DNA from: an uncultured Litorilinea sp.
Lineage (GTDB): Bacteria; Chloroflexota; Anaerolineae; Caldilineales; Caldilineaceae
DNA: 5,085 bases
Reading direction: 5' to 3'
Assembly (NCBI GenBank): GCA_946885925.1
Contig: CAMPHP010000320.1
Span: 1 to 5,085, forward strand
Made by a program: the position numbers and the translations under genes. The notes beneath the pieces are model-generated. The model was not told the DNA's origin and searched no databases. It was given only the letters and a program-made list of their open reading frames with translations. Shown here piece by piece: positions 1 to 4,920 of this stretch (position 1 is the stretch's first letter; every line of letters starts with the position of its first letter).

Positions 1-1392
1 CCAGGGCAGTGTGACCGTGTCGGCTGCGGGTTCTGCGGCAAAGATGCTGACATGGCTCGTGGGAGCGGTGCGGCAGCGGACGAAAATATCCACGCGAATA
101 TTGCCATCTTGCGGGATCAGGTCCGTAGCATCGGAGCCAAAGGCCACACACTGTCCATCCGCTGAGATGGAAACATAGTTAGAGAAGTGATTCCCTGCCA
201 TGTCGTAGAGATTGACGGAGACTAGTTCGACCTGATCATTCTGCCGGTCGTAAACATAGATATCATGTAGACCCTTATTCCTATCCTCTGGTACCAGGCT
301 GGCATCAGAGACAAAAGCCACAAAGCGGCCATCGCCTGAGATACTAGGAAAGCCAGCCGATGGCTTGACAGCAAGCGACTCAGTTTCTCCTGTCTGGCGG
401 TCATGGATGCGGATTTTGGCATCAGTAGCGAAATCAGTGGAGTAATAAGCGACAATATGACCATCAGCCGAAATCGCCGGCCAAAAACTAGAAAGCGATG
501 TGCCATTAGCAGCTACCGAGACTAACTCAGTCTCTCCTGTTTGCTGATCAAACACAAAGATATCAGGATTGTCTTCGGTATCGTCCGGCACTAGGTTGGT
601 AGACTCAGATGTAAAGGCTATAAAGCGTCCGTCCGCCGATATCGTGGGATAGTAGGAAGCCTTATTACCGCCAACGCCATCAGAATTCACCGAAACTTGG
701 ATCGTCTCACCCGTCAACTGGTTGTGGACGAAGACATCTACGTCATGATTGATATCGTTCGCTACCAGGTTGCTGGCAGCGGAATCGAAGACGACAAAGT
801 GACCATCGGCTGAAATAGCGCCCAGGCGAGACCAATGATTGCCTTCTGTGCCGTCCGACGCCACAGAGATGCGGGTGGTCTCATGGGTTTGCCGGTCATG
901 CATGAAGAGATCACTGGCATTATTGATATCGTCCGGCACCAGGTTAGTGGAGTTAGACTCAAAGACGACAAAGCGCCCGTCTCCTGAGATGGTAGAGACG
1001 GCAGCACCGCGATTGCTCAGGGAGCCGTCAGAGGCGATGGAGACAATCTCCGTCGCTCCTGTCTGCCGGTCATGCACGAAGATGTCAACGTTATGGTTGG
1101 TATCCCCTGGTACTAGGTTGCTTGCAAGCGAGCCAAAGGCGACAAAACGGCCATCCGCCGAAAGGGCAGGGGTACGGGACCACTCATTGCCCCCAACGCC
1201 GTTAGCGTTGATGGAGACACGCTCCGTCACCCCTTCCATAAAGGCCGCTACCTCAGCAATGCGAGTCGCAGGCGTGGCGTGGGCATTGCCCGCCAGGTAG
1301 AGGGTGCAGGTGCTAGCAATGAGGGTGATGAGAAAGAGATGGAGCAGGCGACCCACACGCGAGACTGGGCGGAATGCACGGATTAGAGCCAT
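1..1392 (-). CDS. Exported seven-bladed PD40/TolB-like beta-propeller protein, C-terminus cut off by window edge
   Basis: The 464 visible residues stay open to the window edge, so the C-terminus is missing. Start is ATG at 1392-1390, with a perfect AAGGAGG five bases upstream. Residues 1-39 form a signal peptide: basic n-region (R5, R8, R12, R15), hydrophobic stretch LLHLFLITLIAS, and an AHA cleavage site after A39. Residues 57 to about 442 are seven repeats of the type S(A/G)DGRFVAF-x-S-x(2-3)-NLVPxDxN-x(3)-DIFVHDRQTGET, matching the WD40-like PD40 family of TolB-type propellers. Blades 1-4 are each 58 residues; blades 5 and 6 are 49 and 51; blade 7 ends near R442 and is followed by an Ala/Pro/Thr-rich linker, suggesting another domain beyond the edge. 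No catalytic motif is visible. A structural or binding role outside the cytoplasm is inferred; the ligand is unknown. The fold class is confident, the function is not. Confidence 0.93.
   Translation of the reverse strand, partial: MALIRAFRPVSRVGRLLHLFLITLIASTCTLYLAGNAHATPATRIAEVAAFMEGVTERVSINANGVGGNEWSRTPALSADGRFVAFGSLASNLVPGDTNHNVDIFVHDRQTGATEIVSIASDGSLSNRGAAVSTISGDGRFVVFESNSTNLVPDDINNASDLFMHDRQTHETTRISVASDGTEGNHWSRLGAISADGHFVVFDSAASNLVANDINHDVDVFVHNQLTGETIQVSVNSDGVGGNKASYYPTISADGRFIAFTSESTNLVPDDTEDNPDIFVFDQQTGETELVSVAANGTSLSSFWPAISADGHIVAYYSTDFATDAKIRIHDRQTGETESLAVKPSAGFPSISGDGRFVAFVSDASLVPEDRNKGLHDIYVYDRQNDQVELVSVNLYDMAGNHFSNYVSISADGQCVAFGSDATDLIPQDGNIRVDIFVRCRTAPTSHVSIFAAEPAADTVTLPW
67..1224 (-). 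repeat. Seven tandem propeller-blade coding repeats (about 174-bp period)
   Basis: Blade coding units run 1224-1051, 1050-877, 876-703 and 702-529 (each exactly 174 bp), then 528-382 (147 bp), 381-229 (153 bp) and 228 to about 67. Invariant or nearly invariant positions are the DG of S-x-DG, the following hydrophobic strand (FVAF, FVVF, FIAF, IVAY, CVAF), and DIFV/DLFM/DVFV/DIYV/RIRI. The D-x-N-x(3)-D stretch between the inner strands is present in most blades but absent from blade 5, which has a shortened loop. DNA identity between units is partial, so this is an old, diverged duplication, not a recent satellite. Confidence 0.9.
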
Positions 1393-1397
1393 AGGTT

Positions 1398-1404
1398 CCT
1401 CCTT
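1398..1404 (-). promoter_or_regulatory. Shine-Dalgarno site of the propeller gene
   Basis: AAGGAGG read on the minus strand, with five bases (AACCT) before the ATG. It is a full match to the anti-Shine-Dalgarno core at ideal spacing, so it fixes the start at 1392. Confidence 0.9.
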
Positions 1405-1434
1405 GTAGAATGTCTTAATGGAAAGTTTGAACAC

Positions 1435-1464
1435 TCTGTAAAACAAACTGTTTTGTCTTGTCAT
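1435..1464 (-). promoter_or_regulatory. Weak candidate promoter of the propeller gene
   Basis: On the minus strand ATGACA (1464-1459, five of six matches to TTGACA) is followed after 18 bases by TACAGA (1440-1435, three of six matches to TATAAT). The -10 match is poor, so this is a tentative call. The -35-like box is the second copy of an ATGACAA direct repeat, and the spacer holds the inverted repeat AAAACA-N3-TGTTTT. If real, transcription would begin near 1428 and the propeller gene could be transcribed separately from the beta-helix gene upstream. Confidence 0.25.
1440..1454. repeat. Inverted repeat AAAACA-AAC-TGTTTT
   Basis: Perfect 6-bp arms (1440-1445 and 1449-1454) surround three bases. 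It lies about 50 bp upstream of the propeller start, inside the spacer of the candidate promoter. Position and symmetry suit a small operator, but the arms are A/T-rich and could arise by chance. Confidence 0.35.
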
Positions 1465-1477
1465 CGCAATTTGTCAT
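1458..1477. repeat. Direct repeat TTGTCAT x2, 13-bp spacing
   Basis: TTGTCAT occurs at 1458-1464 and 1471-1477 (ATGACAA on the coding strand of the propeller gene). The copies are 13 bp apart, close to one helical turn plus a few bases. It lies upstream of the propeller gene and overlaps the candidate -35 box. A tandem regulator site is possible; only two short copies are present. Confidence 0.35.
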
Positions 1478-1484
1478 GAGTACT

Positions 1485-1512
1485 CTCCTCGCAGGTTCAA
1501 ACCTGCGAGGAG
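1485..1512 (-). terminator. Perfect 13-bp hairpin after the beta-helix gene, terminator-like but without a U-tract
   Basis: Arms CTCCTCGCAGGTT (1485-1497) and its exact complement (1500-1512) enclose only two bases; opening the top A-T pairs gives a realistic 4-6 base loop. It begins 22 bases past the stop of the beta-helix gene. A second small stem (GTCAA-GCTA-TTGAC, 1520-1533) lies between the stop codon and this hairpin. On neither strand does a run of T follow, so a classical intrinsic terminator is not demonstrated. Alternatives are a 3'-end stabilising hairpin, a factor-dependent terminator, or a dispersed palindromic repeat. Confidence 0.5.
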
Positions 1513-1519
1513 GATTGCT

Positions 1520-1533
1520 GTCAAGCTATTGAC
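1520..1533. repeat. Small inverted repeat GTCAA-GCTA-TTGAC
   Basis: Perfect 5-bp arms with a four-base loop begin two bases past the TAA stop of the beta-helix gene. Together with the larger hairpin at 1485-1512 it forms a tandem stem pair at the mRNA 3' end. Weak when taken alone. Confidence 0.3.
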
Positions 1534-1534
1534 C

Positions 1535-4069
1535 TTACGGCAGGCGAGCCAGAAGAGGCAGATAGAGCGCTCCGCCCACCTGCTCCTCCACATGGAGAGG
1601 GAGTGAAAACTCCGAGGTATTGCCGCTGGCATCGGTGGCAGTAGCGGTCACAGCGTCACCAGCCAGGGCGCTTGTGAGCGACACGGTAAAGCGGCCCTCG
1701 GCGTTGACAACTGCTGTGCCGAGAAAGTCGCGACCCTGCGCCGAGGCCGCGACGCTGGATTGAGCACGGAAGATCTCGATAGTACAAGTGAGACAGGCTG
1801 ATCCCGCCACTTGCCCCTGTGTGATCCTTGTCAAGACAGGAGCAAGCAACTGCTGATTGGGGCCTGCTACCGGGACAGATAACGGCTGGTTCGTCCCCAA
1901 TGGCTCCAAGTCGATGCCTAGCGTGCTATTTGCATAGATAACGTTCTGGGTAATGGTGTTGAAGTCGGTCCCCTTGTCGAGTAGCAGCACCCCGACCCGA
2001 TTGTTCACAATGACGTTGCCGGGTCCGATCTGCGAGTGCTTGGCCCCATCCTGCACGCCTACCCCATAGCTGCTGTTGGGGATAGCACTGCCATTGAGCG
2101 AGATCCCGATACGGTTGTCGCGCACACTATTGCTGGCAGTGCCGTGCCCGGTCAGAAGAATGCCACCCCCTAAGTTGTTGCCAATGATGTTGCCAGCCAC
2201 CAGGGTCTCACGCACCCCATCCTCTATGTAGACACCCGCATCGCCGTTGGCGCTGTACGACCCCGCATGATGGCCTGTCACATCGGTGCCGATCCGGTTG
2301 CCGACTATCTGGTTGGCGCGGGTATCACTTCCGTGGGAGATCTCGACGCCTGCCTCGTTGTTCCCGGCGATCACATTCCCTGCACCGGAATCGCCGCCCA
2401 CGATGTTGTACGAGGCACCAAAGTTGATGTCCACGCCGTGGCGCAGGTTGGGCAATGCGCTATCGCCCTGGGGGGTGAGACCGATAAGGTTGTTTTGGAT
2501 GAGGTTTCCCTCGGTGCCCTGGTGATAGAGGAGCACGCCAGTCCAGGGGTTGCCGGAGATGACGTTACGCTCGCTGAGGGTGGGGCCGCCAATCTGATTA
2601 TGGGCCGCGCCTTGGATAAGAGCCACGCCGCCAACAAAGGGTTCATTCTTCATAGCATGGGCGTTCCCAGCGGCATTCGTACCGATGAAGTTGCCCACGA
2701 TGCGGTTGTCATGGGCGTCGGAGCCGTAGAGTTGGATGGGCTGAATAAAGTTAAAAAAGGCTAAACCGCGGATGGTATTGCCGGGTGAGGCGATGCCCAG
2801 CGCATCAAAGCTGGGCGGGTCGCTACCGCGCAGTTGTACCAGGATAACGGCGTTGCTGGAGGAGGGATGGTTGTTGGGCACAGCGCCTACCTGGGTATAG
2901 CCATCAAGCATCGTTCCCCCCGTGAGGTCACTGAGGGTTGGCAAGGTGTGCTCGAGGTGGATGGTATGGACGCCTTCGCCTGGCAGGTTAAAGTGGATGG
3001 CGTCTGCACCCGGGTGGGTGTTGGCCTCAGCGATCGCCGCACGCAAGCTACAAGCTCCGTCCACTGTCGCACAGATCCCATCTCCTGGCATGGCGTCCGG
3101 CGCATCGCTTACGGTTGTGACGGTGAAGATCCCAGAGGCGGTCGCCTCGCCGGTAGTGGCCGCCGGACCAGCTGTTTGCGTTGTGCTTAGGGCTGTAATT
3201 TGGTACAAGTCCGCTACGTCCAGACAACCATCCCCGTTTACATCGGGGCTATCCGGGAAGGCTGCCGGTGCTAGCGTACACGCAGTTCCGCGCCGGTGGG
3301 CAGCATTCCAGGCGAGTGCCACCTCCATGACATCCGCCTGAGTGATCTCCTGATCACCCGTGACATCTATCTTAGACTCCTGTATCTTAGCCTCCTGCGT
3401 GATGGGCAGTGTGGCTGCGGCTGCAACGAGCGTCACGCTCTTCGCAGCCGCGGGGATGGCAGGATCGGGGGCTGCTGGGCGAGCCTCGACCTCCAGGAGC
3501 AGAACGTCTTGCGGTACGTTAATCACCTGCCCGCTCTCCTCGACCACCCTGCCATGTGCTGCCGTCAGTCTAAGCACTCCTGGCTGGTCGGCTACCAGCG
3601 TAAGTGTGGCGAGCGTCAACTCTGGCGGAGTTGGGTCGGGACTCCACTCGGCCCCAAAAGCCATTGGACAAAGATGGACGCAGGAGTAGGCACCAAAGGC
3701 AACTCCATCCAGCGTGGGCAGTGGCCCTAGTGGCACCGCTGCTCCAAGCGACAACTGGGCCGAATGCTCGAGGCTGCGCAGATGTGCCAGCGTAGTGTCC
3801 CACTGCAAGCTGGCCTCATAAGCGGCCAAAGTGTAGCTCGTAGAAACGCCGAGGGTAATGGAAAACGGCTCGCCAACGCGCACCTGCTGCGGCCCGGAGA
3901 TCAAGAGGGCTGGTGCGGATGCCGGATTCTGTGCCCACGCGGGAGTAATAATTCCAAGGGTCAAGAGCACGGAGAGCAAGATGATGAGGGTGGGGGAAAG
4001 AAAGTGGTGGGTATGTGTCCTCTGACTCTGCGTAATCTGCAACTGAACTTCGGTCTGCCCTTGTCGCAC
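1535..4069 (-). CDS. Exported cohesin-like / dockerin-like / CSLREA / right-handed beta-helix protein with C-terminal YLPL tail
   Basis: The product is 844 residues from the GTG at 4069-4067; stop is TAA at 1537-1535. The signal peptide has a polar n-region, core LIILLSVLLTLGIIT and an AWA cleavage site after residue 46. About 54-196 resembles a cohesin-type beta-sandwich (opening GPQQVRVGEPFSITLGV; Cys pair C130/C134). Two dockerin-type calcium loops follow, D235-x-T-x-D...D246 and D276-x-N-x-D...D287. About 314-362 is a CSLREA module (CSLRAAIAEAN, C340-N350). About 371-720 is a right-handed beta-helix with many turns like GNVISGN and NNLIG. About 737-827 is an Ig-like domain (CLTC pair, DASGNTSEFS). 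The chain ends LYLPLLARLP. No catalytic residues are evident; a surface adhesin or scaffold is inferred. The frame stays open to a TTG at 4114, which would add 15 residues, but that start has no ribosome site. The propeller gene lies 142 bp downstream. Confidence 0.93.
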   Translation of the reverse strand: MRQGQTEVQLQITQSQRTHTHHFLSPTLIILLSVLLTLGIITPAWAQNPASAPALLISGPQQVRVGEPFSITLGVSTSYTLAAYEASLQWDTTLAHLRSLEHSAQLSLGAAVPLGPLPTLDGVAFGAYSCVHLCPMAFGAEWSPDPTPPELTLATLTLVADQPGVLRLTAAHGRVVEESGQVINVPQDVLLLEVEARPAAPDPAIPAAAKSVTLVAAAATLPITQEAKIQESKIDVTGDQEITQADVMEVALAWNAAHRRGTACTLAPAAFPDSPDVNGDGCLDVADLYQITALSTTQTAGPAATTGEATASGIFTVTTVSDAPDAMPGDGICATVDGACSLRAAIAEANTHPGADAIHFNLPGEGVHTIHLEHTLPTLSDLTGGTMLDGYTQVGAVPNNHPSSSNAVILVQLRGSDPPSFDALGIASPGNTIRGLAFFNFIQPIQLYGSDAHDNRIVGNFIGTNAAGNAHAMKNEPFVGGVALIQGAAHNQIGGPTLSERNVISGNPWTGVLLYHQGTEGNLIQNNLIGLTPQGDSALPNLRHGVDINFGASYNIVGGDSGAGNVIAGNNEAGVEISHGSDTRANQIVGNRIGTDVTGHHAGSYSANGDAGVYIEDGVRETLVAGNIIGNNLGGGILLTGHGTASNSVRDNRIGISLNGSAIPNSSYGVGVQDGAKHSQIGPGNVIVNNRVGVLLLDKGTDFNTITQNVIYANSTLGIDLEPLGTNQPLSVPVAGPNQQLLAPVLTRITQGQVAGSACLTCTIEIFRAQSSVAASAQGRDFLGTAVVNAEGRFTVSLTSALAGDAVTATATDASGNTSEFSLPLHVEEQVGGALYLPLLARLP

Positions 4070-4072
4070 AGG

Positions 4073-4083
4073 CTCCTTCTCCT
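4073..4083 (-). promoter_or_regulatory. Shine-Dalgarno region that decides the beta-helix gene start
   Basis: AGGAGAAGGAG on the minus strand ends three bases before the GTG at 4069. The first AGGAG has nine bases of spacing, which is workable; the second is rather close. The upstream TTG at 4114 has no purine-rich site. An intermediate TTG at 4099 has only a GGAG nine bases upstream. The GTG is therefore preferred, with moderate certainty. Confidence 0.6.
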
Positions 4084-4090
4084 GGCTGAT

Positions 4091-4115
4091 TCGCTCCAAT
4101 TGTACTCGCTCCAAT
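4091..4115. repeat. Direct repeat TCGCTCCAAT x2, 15-bp spacing
   Basis: Two exact 10-bp copies at 4091-4100 and 4106-4115 (ATTGGAGCGA on the minus strand) sit just upstream of the preferred GTG start of the beta-helix gene. If that start is right, they fall in its 5' untranslated region or promoter and could bind a regulator. If the TTG at 4114 is used, they encode a short LERV/LERI duplication instead; 15 bp is a whole number of codons. Confidence 0.45.
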
Positions 4116-4145
4116 AGATAGACAAAAGGATCACCGCCTGGCTGG

Positions 4146-4164
4146 CCTGTGTAAACTGCACAGG
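4146..4164. repeat. Inverted repeat CCTGTG-N7-CACAGG
   Basis: Exact 6-bp arms at 4146-4151 and 4159-4164 flank TAAACTG. It lies about 75-95 bp upstream of the preferred beta-helix start. A TGTG/CACA half-site pair is common among helix-turn-helix regulators, but the 7-base centre does not match the CRP consensus. Possible operator only. Confidence 0.35.
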
Positions 4165-4221
4165 AGAGCCACCTGGGCGGGAAGTTGATAGACGGGGGAG
4201 AGAGTGAGTATCACCTGGCCG

Positions 4222-4300
4222 GAGGTGGCAGTGGACCCAAACGCATGGACGTGGGCCATGAGGGCAGAGGTGGCACAGGACGCATACCAAACGACGCATG
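4222..4300. repeat. Degenerate duplicated block (GAGGTGGCA ... GGAC ... CCAAACG ... GCATG)
   Basis: GAGGTGGCA occurs at 4222-4230 and 4267-4275. In both copies it is followed in the same order by GGAC, CCAAACG (4237-4243 and 4287-4293) and GCATG (4243-4247 and 4296-4300). Small insertions in the second copy raise the offset from 45 to 53 bp. This looks like an old local duplication in non-coding DNA; no function is evident. Confidence 0.45.
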
Positions 4301-4321
4301 CTTCAAAGTAGTTCCCTAAGC

Positions 4322-4342
4322 TATGTATCCGACTTATGTATC
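4322..4342. repeat. Direct repeat TATGTATC x2, 13-bp spacing
   Basis: Exact 8-bp copies at 4322-4329 and 4335-4342, extending to 11 bp with one mismatch (TATGTATC-Y-GA). It sits mid-intergenic and could act on either divergent gene. The 13-bp spacing matches that of the repeats at 1458 and 4440. Confidence 0.4.
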
Positions 4343-4391
4343 TGAGGGCACGGAAAAGCTCTTACTGCAAATGCTCATTACGATCATTACA

Positions 4392-4409
4392 AGTAGAGAC
4401 GACTCTACT
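4392..4409. repeat. Inverted repeat AGTAGAG-ACGA-CTCTACT
   Basis: Perfect 7-bp arms with a four-base centre end eight bases before the candidate -35 box of the PH-domain gene. The position suits an operator or activator site. T-rich sequence follows on the plus strand but too far off for an intrinsic terminator, and no plus-strand gene lies upstream in the window. Confidence 0.4.
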
Positions 4410-4416
4410 GTAGCCT

Positions 4417-4445
4417 TTGTTCATTTTTGGGCGGCCCTTTATACT
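4417..4445 (+). promoter_or_regulatory. Candidate sigma-70-type promoter of the PH-domain gene
   Basis: TTGTTC (4417-4422, matching the TTG of TTGACA) is followed after 17 bases by TATACT (4440-4445, five of six matches to TATAAT). Transcription would start near 4452, giving a leader of about 95 bases. The -10 is good and the -35 weak, so an activator may help; the AGTAGAG palindrome directly upstream is a possible site for one. The TATACT is part of a direct repeat whose second copy has no -35 partner. Confidence 0.45.
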
Positions 4446-4461
4446 TGCTAGCTATACTTGC
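4440..4461. repeat. Direct repeat TATACTTGC x2, 13-bp spacing
   Basis: Exact 9-bp copies at 4440-4448 and 4453-4461, separated by TAGC. The first copy contains the candidate -10 hexamer, so a protein bound here would compete with RNA polymerase. A duplicated -10 element is the other simple reading. Confidence 0.45.
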
Positions 4462-4533
4462 ATTCTGGTAAGGCATTTCAGCAGGTCTCTCTATGCCTCT
4501 CTTGCCTATTATCCGCGATAAGTTAAATGAGAT

Positions 4534-4540
4534 GGGAGGA
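4534..4540 (+). promoter_or_regulatory. Shine-Dalgarno site of the PH-domain gene
   Basis: GGGAGGA ends five bases before the ATG at 4546, good complementarity at normal spacing. It supports this start. Confidence 0.8.
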
Positions 4541-4545
4541 CAAGG

Positions 4546-4920
4546 ATGCTCAGTGGATTGTTTGGCAACGCTACACAGGCAGATGCTCAGTCTGTGCAAA
4601 AAGAATATGCGTCCATTTTGATTTCAGGTGAGCAGATTCAAGCCGCATTCCGGCTAGTGCGAGACATGTTTATCTTCACAAACAAGCGTTTGATTTTGGT
4701 TGACAAACAGGGTCTGACAGGTAACAAAGTTGAATACGTCACCATTCCATACAAGTCGATCAAGTATTTCTCTGTCGAAACCGCAGGTACGTTTGATCGC
4801 GATGCTGAACTCAAAATCTGGCTATCCGGCGATCAGCATCCGACAATTAGCAAAGAGATCAAGAAAGGGATTGACATCGTGGGTTTGCAGCAGACCCTTG
4901 CCCACTTTGTCCTTTCATAG
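4546..4920 (+). CDS. Bacterial PH-domain protein (bPH_1, YvbH-like)
   Basis: The product is 124 residues, ATG start with GGGAGGA upstream, stop TAG at 4918-4920. The sequence matches what I know of the stand-alone bacterial PH-domain family bPH_1 (PF08000, also DUF1696; relatives include the N-terminal part of Bacillus subtilis YvbH). Diagnostic stretches in order are the helix-like start MLSGLFGNA; RDMFIFTNKRLILVDKQG near residues 39-56; KVEYVTIPYKSI near 61-72; FSVETAGTFDRDAELKIWLSG near 75-95; and the C-terminal helix near 103-122 (KEIKKGIDIVGLQQTLAHF). The length is that of a single-domain family member, so it looks intact. No signal peptide or membrane segment is present, so it is cytoplasmic. 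The family's biochemical role is unsettled; the fold suggests protein or lipid binding and oligomer formation. It is divergent from the exported-protein genes and shows no functional link to them. Confidence 0.92.
   Translation: MLSGLFGNATQADAQSVQKEYASILISGEQIQAAFRLVRDMFIFTNKRLILVDKQGLTGNKVEYVTIPYKSIKYFSVETAGTFDRDAELKIWLSGDQHPTISKEIKKGIDIVGLQQTLAHFVLS

Larger units (their letters stand above)
4116..4545. other. Divergent intergenic region, no gene seen
   Basis: About 430 bases separate the minus-strand beta-helix gene from the plus-strand PH-domain gene. Both strands hold only short frames, without a ribosome site or recognisable motif. The longest, minus 4299-3961, overlaps the beta-helix N-terminus out of frame, begins without a Shine-Dalgarno, and reads as Cys/His/Pro-rich nonsense. 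I found no tRNA, riboswitch or insertion-sequence ends. What it does hold is short repeats: CCTGTG-N7-CACAGG (4146-4164), a duplicated GAGGTGGCA block (4222-4300), TATGTATC x2 (4322-4342), the AGTAGAG stem (4392-4409) and TATACTTGC x2 (4440-4461). I could not identify a convincing promoter for the beta-helix gene. Confidence 0.7.

Noticed and set aside
1051..1224. Recent satellite or CRISPR-like array suggested by the regular 174-bp period
   Set aside because: The period is a whole number of codons inside one reading frame, the DNA copies are diverged, and the units match known propeller blades; there are no short identical repeats with unique spacers.
839..1300. 153-codon open frame on the plus strand opposite the propeller gene
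   Set aside because: It mirrors the 174-bp blade repeat and its translation shows the same period with no meaningful motif; the minus-strand frame has a signal peptide, an ideal ribosome site and clear family repeats.
1306..1320. Possible lipoprotein lipobox (LIASTC) in the propeller signal peptide
   Set aside because: Thr directly before Cys29 does not fit the usual [GAS]C lipobox, and a good signal peptidase I site (AHA) follows ten residues later.
2267..2764. 165-codon open frame on the plus strand opposite the beta-helix gene
   Set aside because: It is antisense to the well-supported beta-helix coding region, whose Gly/Asn/Ile-rich repeats leave few stops on the other strand. It has no motif I recognise.
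4146..4164. CRP-type binding site
   Set aside because: The TGTG/CACA half sites are there but the central spacing is seven bases and the consensus A/T positions are absent, so it is kept only as a generic inverted repeat.
3961..4299. 112-codon minus-strand frame spanning the intergenic region and the start of the beta-helix gene
   Set aside because: It runs out of frame across the signal peptide of the real gene, has no ribosome site, and is rich in Cys, His, Pro and Ser without any domain pattern.
4405..4599. 64-codon minus-strand frame over the PH-domain promoter and start
   Set aside because: It overlaps the strong ribosome site and start of the PH-domain gene on the opposite strand, and its sequence shows no known motif.
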